DNA of 64,000 nucleotides from Clostridia bacterium (GTDB lineage: Bacteria > Bacillota > Clostridia > TANB77 > UBA1234). Positions 35,916-44,897 of the stretch are shown here, piece by piece. The stretch is taken from the NCBI GenBank assembly GCA_900765095.1, contig CAAFRB010000012.1:62001-126000 (forward strand), read 5' to 3'. The notes under the pieces were generated by a model. That model was not told the origin of the DNA, did no database searches, and was given only the letters and a program-made list of their open reading frames with translations. Each line of letters starts with the position of its first letter. The first letter of the stretch is position 1. The position numbers and the translations under genes were made by a program.

Positions 35916-36851
35916 TTAATAATCTAATTTTTTTACTTTTGATGCTAATAACATAAGTAACAACATGCTTCCAAAGTTCCAATACAATATTGCTGTGCCC
36001 AAAAAGCTTTTTTGCATAATTAAGTAGTTATCATAATTGTTGTTTATATAAGTTAAGTACATATATAAATCTAAAAATATCAGTATATATAAAGATACTC
36101 TTGCTCCTTTTGTTTCTTGTTTTCTTTTATTTTTTTCTTTTTGAAGTTCAGAAATTATATCATAGTTTCTATCTATTAGTTCCGCAAAGTTTCCACCATA
36201 TAGGTAACAGTATTGCACATTTGAAAAAAACTCTTTGAATTTATTTATTGAGATCTTTTCTTTTATATGTTCAATAGCTTTTTCGAATTTAACTCCACTA
36301 TTTATTTCAATATTAAATTTATTTATATACGATTGTAGCGGTTCGATAGTTTCCACTTGTTTGAATGCACCAGTTATATCGTTGTTTATTTTAGTGTAAT
36401 TTTTTAATTGCAATAAAAAATTCAAGAACACTTTTTCTAGTTTTTCATTTTTACTTGAAGCAATAATATTTATAATTCCAAATGGCAAAAATCCGAATGG
36501 AATGGACACCATTAATGAAAGGATAGATACTTTAAAGAAATTAAAAAACATGTTGTAGGCAAGAAAAAAACATATTAAGCCATGCAAAATTAATGATATG
36601 GGATTTATAAATACTCCTCCAGAAATTCCAGCTCTTTCTATCATTAAATTTATCTTATAAACAATATTAAATCTTTCCTTCAAATCAGCTCTCTGGCTCT
36701 TTTCAGATTTCTTTATATAATCATCATAATATTCTTCAGTTTTATTCGTTATATATTTATTTACTTTTTCTAACACTTTTACTTCATACATGTATTTTAT
36801 AAGGTTATATGAAAATACGAGTATACTCACAAATAGTATTATTTTTTCCAT
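35916..36851 (-). CDS. Cluster gene 5: TadB-like T2SF membrane platform
   Basis: This 311-residue GspF/T2SF-family protein should be the inner-membrane platform on which the TadA-like motor acts. It has an N-terminal helix (about 3-20), a cytoplasmic helical domain, paired helices (about 87-130), the T2SF core with FKEFFSNVQYCYLYGGNFAELI, and two C-terminal helices. Canonical Tad systems have two such genes, tadB and tadC; only one is present. GAGGATAAGAAA precedes the ATG, 16 bases after the TadA-like gene. Confidence 0.8.
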   Translation of the reverse strand: MEKIILFVSILVFSYNLIKYMYEVKVLEKVNKYITNKTEEYYDDYIKKSEKSQRADLKERFNIVYKINLMIERAGISGGVFINPISLILHGLICFFLAYNMFFNFFKVSILSLMVSIPFGFLPFGIINIIASSKNEKLEKVFLNFLLQLKNYTKINNDITGAFKQVETIEPLQSYINKFNIEINSGVKFEKAIEHIKEKISINKFKEFFSNVQYCYLYGGNFAELIDRNYDIISELQKEKNKRKQETKGARVSLYILIFLDLYMYLTYINNNYDNYLIMQKSFLGTAILYWNFGSMLLLMLLASKVKKLDY

Positions 36852-36867
36852 TTTCTTATCCTCGCTT

Positions 36868-38133
36868 TTAACAACTTAATGATATTTTTTCTTTTATTCT
36901 ACCAATAGGTTCATTTAATTTAACAAACTTTCCTATTGATTTTCCCTCTTCATATTTCTCTGTTTCAAACCTATAAAGTGGATTGTATTCCACATCATCA
37001 GTTTCTTTACTATATAGCACCTCTGAAATTTCATGAATCTTAAAATTTTTCATGAATATTACCAAATCTACTGACATTGATAAAAGTTTTCTCAAATATT
37101 TATCAGTATAACTTTGTGCATTAGGATCCCTTTTCATTAAGGTTACAAGTCTGTCAATTGTACTTAAACTGCTATCTGCGTGAACTGTTGCGTATCCTCT
37201 ATGTCCTGTTGCAACAGCATCAAAGAAAACCATTGCCTCTTCTCCTTTTAGTTCTCCTATAACCACAACATCATTAGACATTACTAACGAATGTGCAGTA
37301 AGTTTTGCCAATGTTATGTTCTTATCATCATTTCTGTTTTTTAGTATTTCTCTCTGAATTATGTTAGGATGAGTGCTATACAACTCTGCTGTTTCTTCAT
37401 TTGAAGTTATTGATAAATCCTTCGGTATCCTATTTATCAAATTTCTCATTAATGTTGTCTTTCCACTTCCGCCTTTTCCACTTATTATTATATTTCCACC
37501 GGCTTTAATAGCGTTTAATAAAAACTTGTAAATATCAAGATTAAACATTTCAATCTCCGATATACATAATTCTTCCATTGTTTTAATATTTTCCGGTCTA
37601 TGTATTCTAATTACTAAGTTAGGTGACGATATATTTACTGGTTCTATACCAGCCTCTATTCTGAGATTGTTTTTTCTATCACTTACAATAACAATCGGAG
37701 TTTCTGTAGTTATTTTCCCATTGTTTTTTAAAACGCAATACCTAACAAAGTTTAGAAACTCTTCTTCGTTATAAAACGTATCACCCGTAATCTTCCAAAC
37801 ACCTTTTCTCTTTATAACAATATTGTCAAATCGTGTTACTCTTATATCCGTAACTTCAACGTCATCGATATATTTTTGTAATATGTGATAACCAAACAGT
37901 CTATTTAATATATCATTAATTGTGGAATCAGTATTCATATCAGCATAATCAGAATAAACTTTTTCTTTTACTATGTTTTCAACAAACTTTTTATTCACGT
38001 CAACATCACTTAAATATTCGGAATAGTTATTTATAAGAAAACCTATTATTTCATTTACCACTTCTCTTTTAGTGACGCTTTTATTAGTTGTACTTTCATT
38101 CGATATTTCAGTTTTCAAGGGATTAATTAGCAT
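36868..38133 (-). CDS. Cluster gene 4: TadA/CpaF-like secretion ATPase
   Basis: This 421-residue hexameric GspE/VirB11-superfamily ATPase would power assembly or secretion at the inner membrane. The N-terminal domain is followed by Walker A GKGGSGKTTLM (about 218), the Asp-box region SNEETAELY, Walker B VVVIGELKGEEA (about 288) and the His box GHRGYATVHADSS. Thr-rich residues 15-25 may be a linker. Its start overlaps the TadZ-like gene by 11 bases, so they are coupled. It is closer to CpaF than to PilB, which has a tetracysteine motif missing here. Confidence 0.9.
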   Translation of the reverse strand: MLINPLKTEISNESTTNKSVTKREVVNEIIGFLINNYSEYLSDVDVNKKFVENIVKEKVYSDYADMNTDSTINDILNRLFGYHILQKYIDDVEVTDIRVTRFDNIVIKRKGVWKITGDTFYNEEEFLNFVRYCVLKNNGKITTETPIVIVSDRKNNLRIEAGIEPVNISSPNLVIRIHRPENIKTMEELCISEIEMFNLDIYKFLLNAIKAGGNIIISGKGGSGKTTLMRNLINRIPKDLSITSNEETAELYSTHPNIIQREILKNRNDDKNITLAKLTAHSLVMSNDVVVIGELKGEEAMVFFDAVATGHRGYATVHADSSLSTIDRLVTLMKRDPNAQSYTDKYLRKLLSMSVDLVIFMKNFKIHEISEVLYSKETDDVEYNPLYRFETEKYEEGKSIGKFVKLNEPIGRIKEKISLSC

Positions 38134-39415
38134 TTATTATAGCCTCCTTTTTACTTATTGGTATTCTATTGCTTTCCATTACTTCTTGTCGCTTGTTCAT
38201 AAAAAATCTACTTAGTATACTTACTTTTGGAATATAGTTTATCGTTTCTAAGATTTTCAAATATGATGCTTCCATATTTTCTTCATCATATTTTATTTTT
38301 CCTATAAGTTCATAGCTATTTAAGATTTTCTTTATAACTTCACTTTCAATTCCTTTTGAAGTTTCCTTATTTACAATTATCTCTATTTTTTCTTTCCATA
38401 CTCCCCAAGAATCAGTAATAACATTCATTAATTGAGTTGCCTTTTTCATTGAGATATAATTGTTTTCAACCACAAACATTATTCTGTTCGCTTGTTTTAG
38501 TGCCCATTTCGTAGAATCAAGAAATATATTACTACTCGTATCTATTATTATAAAATCGTACTTTTCTTTTGCACATTCTAATATTGCATTGTAGTGATTT
38601 TCACTTAATACATTTTGACAATAATGCAAAGATGTATTACCAGTCAACACATCAACATTTCCTATGTTGATGATTAACTCTTCAAAAACATTCATGTCAA
38701 ATCTATTCTTATTTATTAATTCAGCAGCGTAATTTAATCCACATTTTTTATTTTCATCTATTGCTATCTTTACATTTTGTGGCACTTTGTTTATTTCCAA
38801 AATCTCATCTATATTTCCATTCAACGTATCCAAATCTACCAACAAAATTTTAGAAGATGTTTTATTGGCAAGTACCTTTGCTAAATTACACGCAATAGTC
38901 GATTTGCCAGCACCATTTATACCGCTTATTGTTATTACCTCTTGCTTTTGAGTTATATTATTTTTATTTTGAAAATTTGGATTTTCTTCATTTTCATTTA
39001 ACTTTGTTGCAATATATTTTCTCTCATCTTCTTTAACAGCGGCACATACTTTTCTTAATGGTTCTTCTCTATTTATAGAATCGACAATATCCTTTATTTC
39101 AACCTCACTGTCTAAAAACACATCTATAATCTTTTCTTCATTAAGCTTTCTTTTTAAGTCTGGCGTTATTTCATCTGTGACAATAATTATCCTAATTTGT
39201 TTATCTATATTTCTAATCTTGTCCAAAAAATCTGGAAATTCAAACTGCCCTTGTAACAAAGCACTCATTATCAAAACATCATATTGGTTCTCAGAAATCA
39301 AATCAATCACTGCATCTTGATAAAACAAATCTTGTTCATTTAAATCATAATCACTATATCTTTTTAATTCATTATTAAGTGTAGCATTTCCCATTGCTGT
39401 TAATATTCTTTTCAT
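38123..39415 (-). CDS. Cluster gene 3: TadZ/CpaE-like ATPase
   Basis: The 430 residues have a receiver-like N-terminal domain (about 1-120, lacking an obvious phospho-acceptor set) and a ParA/MinD-type ATPase. TadZ/CpaE proteins place pilus machines at a cell pole. The P-loop reads SGINGAGKSTIACNLAK (about 164). It keeps GKST but lacks the first signature lysine of KGGxGKT, so dimer-dependent hydrolysis may be altered. The Walker B-like LLVDLDTLNGN and FIIIDTSSN follow. ACAAGGGGGAACAAAGAA precedes the ATG. Confidence 0.85.
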   Translation of the reverse strand: MKRILTAMGNATLNNELKRYSDYDLNEQDLFYQDAVIDLISENQYDVLIMSALLQGQFEFPDFLDKIRNIDKQIRIIIVTDEITPDLKRKLNEEKIIDVFLDSEVEIKDIVDSINREEPLRKVCAAVKEDERKYIATKLNENEENPNFQNKNNITQKQEVITISGINGAGKSTIACNLAKVLANKTSSKILLVDLDTLNGNIDEILEINKVPQNVKIAIDENKKCGLNYAAELINKNRFDMNVFEELIINIGNVDVLTGNTSLHYCQNVLSENHYNAILECAKEKYDFIIIDTSSNIFLDSTKWALKQANRIMFVVENNYISMKKATQLMNVITDSWGVWKEKIEIIVNKETSKGIESEVIKKILNSYELIGKIKYDEENMEASYLKILETINYIPKVSILSRFFMNKRQEVMESNRIPISKKEAIINAN

Positions 39416-39447
39416 TTCTTTGTTCCCCCTTGTAAATTTTATATATT

Positions 39448-41223
39448 TTAATTATCAATTCTATCGGTCGATATATACTCATGTTCTTTTTTAGTTGATT
39501 CAATCTTAACCATTAAATGATTTGCACCAGCACATAATAAGCACGTACCTCTTTTAGCATTTTGAATTTTATAAGTTTCTTCATTCGACAGATTTATATT
39601 TTCCTTTAAAATTTTTATATCATTTTCTTCAAGCTGGAAAATACACTTTAGACTGGAGTTATTTAAGATTCCCCTTCCATATTTACCATCATTGAGTGTG
39701 AAAAAATCATTTATATCTTGCGTAATAGCCGTAGTAGCACCACCATATTTTCTTATTGTTTTAAACATTTTAAAAACAAAGTTTGCTGTGTTCTCATTGC
39801 TATCAATTAATCTCCAAACCTCATCAAGATATATTATTTTCTTTTTATTTCTCGAGCTTCTAATTTTATCCCAAAACAAATCTGCAATCACATACATAAC
39901 AACAGGTAAGCATTTTTCTTCAATATCATATATATCAGCAACAATAAATTTATTTGATAAATCAACATTAGTGTACCCATTAAAAAATCTCATGCTGCCT
40001 TCAGTATACGGCTTAAGTAATATTGCGATTTTATTTAAACTCTTTTTCTTCTTTATAACCTTATAAAGATCACTCAATGTCGGCATATCACTAGCTTCCT
40101 TAAACTTCCTATTTGATAATAAATTCGCATTGTTTTCCTTGTATAGTGATTGATCATCAAAAGTGATTTTTTTAGAAGCATAACATTCAATTACGGCATC
40201 TTCCAAAACGCTTTGCTCCTCTAATGATAGTTCTGGAAATATTAAAGAGAAAAACGTATTAAGTTTTAGCAACTTGCTTTGCAAATATCCCATATCTTCT
40301 TCTTTTGAAAGTTCACGTATATCCATAACATTAACAATATTGCCTTCATCAAAGTTTATAATGCTCCCACCAAGTTTTTTACAGACTTTTATATATTCTC
40401 TTTCTGGGTCTATTATGTATTGCGATATATTCATATATCTATTTCTCATAGCCATCAATTTTACAAAATAGGACTTACCTGAACCACTTGTTCCTACCAC
40501 ACACATATTGGCATTCTTATATTCATTTGTATCAAACCTATCAATCTTTACCATTGATTTATTAACTTCGTTGACTCCTATTAAGATTCCCATTTCATCG
40601 CAAAGTTCATTTGAGAGAAATGGATAAGTAGATATGATTCCTGAAGTAAGTACATTTCTTTTGGAATATTCTTTTATCCCCTTAGGATTATTTAATATAG
40701 GCATGTTAGCATCAAACACATCCATTTGCCTAAATGTTGCTCTTCGTGTCTTTAATCCTATTCCACATACAACACCTTCTAATTTTTGAAGATTGCTTTC
40801 TAATTCTTCGATAGAATTTGCATAAATAGAGATGTACATATATATGTAATAACACTCTTCGCCATCAATTTGCAGCTTCTTCCTTATATATTTGGCGTCA
40901 CTATAAGTAGTTGACATCAAATCTGAATCGCTTTGATTATCATTTGAAGTTTTTATATCTGCCCCGACATTTCCTATATGATAAGTTAGTTTTTTTATTA
41001 TCTCTGAGGTATTCTGTTTTTCATAAAAAATGCTTAATTGCAAATCCACATCTAGTGATAAAACTCTATCCAGAAAAGTTTCTTCCATTTCCTTGTTATA
41101 ATTTATAATCATTAATGAACTCACATACATATCATCAAACTTGATAAATCTTGGATTTCGAGAATCTATTTTTTTCGGGCACACGTTATATACTTCTTTA
41201 TCAACCTCACAAAAAGCATTCAT
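39448..41223 (-). CDS. Cluster gene 2: VirB4-like conjugation/secretion ATPase
   Basis: This 591-residue VirB4/TraC-type ATPase has an N-terminal domain (about 20-200, ending in the typical MPILNNPKGIKEYSKRNVLTS) and a HerA/FtsK-like motor domain. Walker A is VGTSGSGKSYFVKL (about 243), DPEREY follows as in other VirB4 proteins, Walker B is IIYLDEVWRLID (about 460) and ITQDINDFF is the motor's glutamine motif. In type IV secretion it energises pilus or substrate handling at the inner membrane. The start at 41223 shares ATGA with the upstream stop. No VirD4, relaxase or channel genes are nearby. Confidence 0.87.
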   Translation of the reverse strand: MNAFCEVDKEVYNVCPKKIDSRNPRFIKFDDMYVSSLMIINYNKEMEETFLDRVLSLDVDLQLSIFYEKQNTSEIIKKLTYHIGNVGADIKTSNDNQSDSDLMSTTYSDAKYIRKKLQIDGEECYYIYMYISIYANSIEELESNLQKLEGVVCGIGLKTRRATFRQMDVFDANMPILNNPKGIKEYSKRNVLTSGIISTYPFLSNELCDEMGILIGVNEVNKSMVKIDRFDTNEYKNANMCVVGTSGSGKSYFVKLMAMRNRYMNISQYIIDPEREYIKVCKKLGGSIINFDEGNIVNVMDIRELSKEEDMGYLQSKLLKLNTFFSLIFPELSLEEQSVLEDAVIECYASKKITFDDQSLYKENNANLLSNRKFKEASDMPTLSDLYKVIKKKKSLNKIAILLKPYTEGSMRFFNGYTNVDLSNKFIVADIYDIEEKCLPVVMYVIADLFWDKIRSSRNKKKIIYLDEVWRLIDSNENTANFVFKMFKTIRKYGGATTAITQDINDFFTLNDGKYGRGILNNSSLKCIFQLEENDIKILKENINLSNEETYKIQNAKRGTCLLCAGANHLMVKIESTKKEHEYISTDRIDN

Positions 41224-41747
41224 GTATAACTCTCCACCTTTGTTTTGTAACATTCTTGTATAATTCTTATAATCTCTTTTGTTTCACACAAAGTAACAAT
41301 ATTTCCAGTTGCTTTTAACCCATCAATTATCTTGTAAATATTATTACTCTTATCGTTCGTTTTGGAATTTAATATGATATAAAATTTTCGAGATATACTC
41401 CCTCTTACCTCAGATATTTCTCTAACAAGATTAATGTAATCATTAGCAAGCTCCTCAAGCTCAGGCTCACAATCAATACATTTCATTATTTCTTCAATAT
41501 GTTTTTTTACATCTGTTTTTTCGGTTTGTATAAATATTTGAAAATTAAAATTACAACTTTTTAGAAAATATTTATATGATTCTAAAACTGCATTTCTTTC
41601 TGATACTGATTTTAGTCGAAAATTAACAGGCTCTACTTTCAGCACATTAACCTCAGTATCATTTTTTAAAACTATTTTGTTTTTATCCACTTTAGAAATC
41701 TTTATTATCCTTTCAAGTGGCTTTGCTTTTTCATTTATTGCTTCCAC
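41220..41747 (-). CDS. Cluster gene 1: VirB4 N-terminal-like protein, possible ATA start
   Basis: This protein of about 172-175 residues resembles the N-terminal, ATP-site-free part of VirB4/TraC proteins (VLKVEPVNFRLKSVSERNA, then YKYFLKSCNFNFQIFIQTEK). It may be a detached VirB4 domain. It precedes the VirB4-like gene, sharing an ATGA overlap. The GTG at 41747 directly abuts GGAG, so cannot start well. The in-frame codon 8 bases after GGAGG is ATA (41738). I keep 41747 as the outer limit. The family match is by pattern only. Confidence 0.6.
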   Translation of the reverse strand: MEAINEKAKPLERIIKISKVDKNKIVLKNDTEVNVLKVEPVNFRLKSVSERNAVLESYKYFLKSCNFNFQIFIQTEKTDVKKHIEEIMKCIDCEPELEELANDYINLVREISEVRGSISRKFYIILNSKTNDKSNNIYKIIDGLKATGNIVTLCETKEIIRIIQECYKTKVESYT

Positions 41748-41767
41748 CTCCAGACTTTATAACTAAC

Positions 41768-41795
41768 ATTGTACTAAATAAAATTCTAGGTACAA
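41768..41795 (-). promoter_or_regulatory. Probable promoter of the secretion-like cluster
   Basis: On the minus strand TTGTAC (41795-41790) and TACAAT (41773-41768) are 16 bases apart, directly after the T-run of the preceding terminator. An alternative, TTGACT-17-TACTAT near 41863-41892, would be read through that terminator. Confidence 0.55.
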
Positions 41796-41845
41796 AAAAA
41801 GGGCATAATTATACCGTAAGCATTTTTTACAGTATAATCATCCCC
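41796..41845 (-). terminator. Terminator between rsmI and the secretion-like cluster
   Basis: On the minus strand GGGGATGATTATACTGTAA pairs with TTACGGTATAATTATGCCC (two mismatches) followed by TTTTTTTTG. It ends the rsmI transcript or, for the upstream alternative promoter, acts as an attenuator. Confidence 0.8.
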
Positions 41846-41965
41846 AAAGTTATTCATCTGAAATTATAGTACAACCATTTGCTGTTTTAGTCAATTATTT
41901 TCGTTCGACGCAATTCGACAAAATATTTGAAATGATGTGTATTTTTTTCACATATCAACAACAAA

Positions 41966-42787
41966 CTATTTTAATAATTCCTTATAAACCTCTGATTTAG
42001 ATATTCCTTTTTTCTTTGCAACCATTTTCATGGCCTCTTTTCTGTCGTAACCTTCATCTAAATATATTTCCATTAATTCCACAATTGTTTCATTAACAAT
42101 TTTTTCTTTTCTAGGAGCACCTTCTAACACTATAACAAACTCGCCTTTTACATCGTTTTCTTCATAGTGTTCGATTGCTTCGTCTATTGTTAGCCTTAAC
42201 ATCTCTTCATGAATTTTAGTGATTTCTCTCGCAAGAACAATCCTTCTATCTCCGCCAAAAGCTTTCTTAAAATCATCAAGAGTCCTTTTTAATTTGTGAG
42301 GTGCTTCGTAAAATACCATTGTTCTTTCTTCATTTTTTAGTATCTCAAGACGTTCTTTTCTGCATCTTTTATTTATAGATAAGAACCCTTCAAAAACAAA
42401 TTTTGAAACATCAAATCCAGAGCATATTAGTCCTTGAATACATGCTACTGGACCTGGTATAGGTATAATTTCTATATTATACTCAATTAATAATTTAACT
42501 AAGTCTTCACCCGGATCAGATATGGCTGGTGTTCCCGCATCAGATACCAGTGCTAAGTCTTTTCCTTCTTTTAATAAATTTAATACATGTTCAGACTTAA
42601 CACCTTCATTATGCCTATAAAAACTTATTAAAGGCTTTTTGATCTCATAATGATTAAGTAACTTCAATGTTTTTCTGGTATCCTCAGCTAATATAATGTC
42701 CACACTTTCGAGAGTTTTAATCGCTCTAAAAGTAATATCGTCTAAATTTCCAATTGGAGTAGCAACCAAATATAATTTTCCATCCAT
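41966..42787 (-). CDS. rsmI: 16S rRNA 2'-O-methyltransferase RsmI
   Basis: RsmI methylates the ribose of C1402 in 16S rRNA using SAM. The 273 residues match the family, with LYLVATPIGNLDDITFRA, EDTRKTLKLL, SDAGTPAISDPG and the C-terminal GEFVIVLEG then a helical tail ending KSEVYKELLK. Its ATG immediately follows the TAA of the TrmN6-like gene; AGAGATG is a weak site, so translation is probably coupled. Confidence 0.95.
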   Translation of the reverse strand: MDGKLYLVATPIGNLDDITFRAIKTLESVDIILAEDTRKTLKLLNHYEIKKPLISFYRHNEGVKSEHVLNLLKEGKDLALVSDAGTPAISDPGEDLVKLLIEYNIEIIPIPGPVACIQGLICSGFDVSKFVFEGFLSINKRCRKERLEILKNEERTMVFYEAPHKLKRTLDDFKKAFGGDRRIVLAREITKIHEEMLRLTIDEAIEHYEENDVKGEFVIVLEGAPRKEKIVNETIVELMEIYLDEGYDRKEAMKMVAKKKGISKSEVYKELLK

Positions 42788-43540
42788 TTATTTTTCATCT
42801 CTTTTCATATTATATATTTCATAAATTTCATCAGTATATTTTTTATTTTTATCATAAACAATCAAAGGTTTTTCATGTTTTAAAAACTCTTTTCCACTTC
42901 GACTTCCCTCAATTAATACTAGGTTTGATGGCTTATCTATCTGAGGATATACAAATCTTACTCTTTTAGGTTCAATTTTGTATTTTCTCATGGTGCAAAA
43001 AACATCGGCAATTCTTTCAGATTTATGAACCATATAAAATTCACCATTAAATTTAAGAAGCCTTGCTGCTTCTTTTACAACATCGTCAAGAGTGCACAGT
43101 ACCTCATGTTTAGATAATATAACTGCGTCTCTATCGTTTACAATACCCGTTCCACTTTTCATATATGGCGGATTAACAGTAACAACATCTACAGTTGCCG
43201 AAGGAATTTCCTTTTTCAACAATTTTAAATCTGCATTAAGTATTTCCACCCTACCTTCAAGATTGTTTAATACTACACTTCTTTGTGCCATATCAGCACA
43301 CTCTTTCTGAATTTCAACGCCGATTATTTTCTTCGCATTTGTTTTTCCAGCCAAAAGAATTGCTATAACTCCTGTACCCGTGCACAAATCCACAACTAAA
43401 TCGCTTTTTTTCATATTCTTTGCAAAATCCGACAATAGTATTGCATCTATACCAAAACAAAAGCCTTGGCTATTTTGTATTATTTTCAAATCTTTAAATT
43501 GTAAATCATCTATTCTCTCATTATTTTTCAGTTCCATATA
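42788..43540 (-). CDS. TrmN6/YfiC-like SAM methyltransferase
   Basis: This 250-residue Rossmann-fold methyltransferase likely modifies tRNA1(Val) adenosine or another RNA base. The SAM loop is VVDLCTGTGVIAILLAG, the acidic motif II ends a strand in VEIQKECADMAQRS, and the catalytic NPPY motif (VNPPYMKSG) marks an N6-adenine-type enzyme. The start at 43540 follows AAAAGGATTAAATAT; an ATG at 43555 has no site. It overlaps nothing but abuts rsmI, a common pairing in Firmicutes. Confidence 0.9.
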   Translation of the reverse strand, partial: YMELKNNERIDDLQFKDLKIIQNSQGFCFGIDAILLSDFAKNMKKSDLVVDLCTGTGVIAILLAGKTNAKKIIGVEIQKECADMAQRSVVLNNLEGRVEILNADLKLLKKEIPSATVDVVTVNPPYMKSGTGIVNDRDAVILSKHEVLCTLDDVVKEAARLLKFNGEFYMVHKSERIADVFCTMRKYKIEPKRVRFVYPQIDKPSNLVLIEGSRSGKEFLKHEKPLIVYDKNKKYTDEIYEIYNMKRDEK

Positions 43541-43732
43541 TTTAATCCTTTTCATATAATATTTTATAGGATGTGATAAAAATGAAAATAAACTGCATCT
43601 TTCTCGACAACCTATGTTGTTCTTTGCAAAATATCGAAAAATTCCTATGTTGTATTTGTAAATATAAAAAAGTAAAAGATATTTACTATATCTTCAGAAA
43701 GTAGAGTACCAACATTTTGTCTTTGCATAAAG

Positions 43733-43762
43733 AAGCTGTCCAAATAATAGAAAGGACAGCTT
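43733..43762. terminator. Hairpin after the ferredoxin gene
   Basis: AAGCTGTCC and GGACAGCTT pair around 12 bases. T-rich sequence lies beyond both arms, weak on the minus strand. Confidence 0.55.
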
Positions 43763-43784
43763 TTAGTATCATCAGTATAAATAA

Positions 43785-43955
43785 TTATTCTTGTTCTGGA
43801 GCTGAAACAGGGCAAACACCCGCACAAGTTCCGCACTCAATGCAATCAGCTGCATTTATTTCATATTTTGTATCGCCTTCGTTAATACAAGAAACAGGGC
43901 AAGATGCAGCACAAGCGCCACATTTAATACAAGCGTCGTTAATCTTATATGCCAT
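43785..43955 (-). CDS. 2[4Fe-4S] ferredoxin
   Basis: This 56-residue clostridial-type ferredoxin is a low-potential electron carrier. Two CxxCxxCxxxCP sets are intact: CIKCGACAASCPVSC and CIECGTCAGVCPVSA. The start at 43955 follows GAAGGAGGTGAATTTA; six upstream codons are dropped. It points to anaerobic metabolism. Confidence 0.96.
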   Translation of the reverse strand: MAYKINDACIKCGACAASCPVSCINEGDTKYEINAADCIECGTCAGVCPVSAPEQE

Positions 43956-43993
43956 TAAATTCACCTCCTTCACCTATTTTCGATAATATCCAT

Positions 43994-44887
43994 CTACAAC
44001 TCGTCAATCTTAAATCCTTCCTCTAATGCCTTCAATTCTTTCATATTGACGTCTTCATATTTTTCTCTTCTTCTACCAGACTTCAGTATCTCTATTTCAG
44101 AATTTTTAAAAGATTTTCTCACAAACGTTCCATCTTTTTCTAGTTTAACTCTTACTTCCTCTTTTAATACTTCAACTTCTTCAACTGTTCCCTTTCCCTC
44201 TGGAGTCTTAACAAGAGAACCAGCGGTTGGAAGCCTAGAAAGCTTTTCTTCATAAACCTCATGTTCATGTTTCAAGCAACACATAAGTCTACCACAAACT
44301 CCAGATATCTTAGTTGGATTTAGTGATAATCCTTGCTCTTTCGCCATTTTTATAGAAACAGGATTCAAATCAGTCAAGTGATTACAACAGCATAGCTCTC
44401 TACCACACATACCATAACCACCAAGCATTTTAACCTCATCTCTAACACCTATTTGTCTTAACTCAATCCTAGTCTTATATATAGCAGCAAGATCTTTTAC
44501 CAAATCTCTAAAATCTATTCTACCATCAGCAGTAAAATAAAAAAGAAGTTTTGTATTATCAAAAGTGTACTCAACATCAATCAACTTCATATCAAGGTCA
44601 TGTTTAATAATCTTCTCTTCACACACCTTGTAAGCTTCAGCAGCCTTCTTTTCATTTTCCTCAAATGTTTTTGTATCTTCATCCGTGGCAACCCTTATAA
44701 CATTCTTCAATGGAGCAACAATTTTATCCTCTTTAATTTTGCTATTAGTAATAGCAACTTCTCCAAACTCAAGTCCCCTTGCAGTTTCCACAATTACATT
44801 AGTTCCTTTATCAAGAGAAAAACCATTAGGATTAAAAAAATATATCTTTCCTAATTTTTTAAATTTAACTCCAACAATTTCTTGCAT
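43994..44887 (-). CDS. ricT: PSP1-domain protein RicT (YaaT)
   Basis: The 297 residues form a PSP1/YaaT protein. In Bacillus, RicT joins RicA and RicF in a complex that supports RNase Y mRNA processing and sporulation. The hallmark IRQIGVRDEVKMLGGYGMCGRELCCCNHL and GVCGRLMCCLKHE cysteine blocks are present. The start at 44887 follows AGGAGGAAGATA, and that site overlaps the holB stop TAG. Coupling with holB is conserved in Firmicutes. Confidence 0.93.
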   Translation of the reverse strand: MQEIVGVKFKKLGKIYFFNPNGFSLDKGTNVIVETARGLEFGEVAITNSKIKEDKIVAPLKNVIRVATDEDTKTFEENEKKAAEAYKVCEEKIIKHDLDMKLIDVEYTFDNTKLLFYFTADGRIDFRDLVKDLAAIYKTRIELRQIGVRDEVKMLGGYGMCGRELCCCNHLTDLNPVSIKMAKEQGLSLNPTKISGVCGRLMCCLKHEHEVYEEKLSRLPTAGSLVKTPEGKGTVEEVEVLKEEVRVKLEKDGTFVRKSFKNSEIEILKSGRRREKYEDVNMKELKALEEGFKIDEL

Positions 44888-44897
44888 TATCTTCCTC

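Noticed and set aside
35333..41747. Calling the cluster a conjugative element
   Set aside because: No relaxase, coupling protein, channel proteins, integrase or attachment sites are visible around it.
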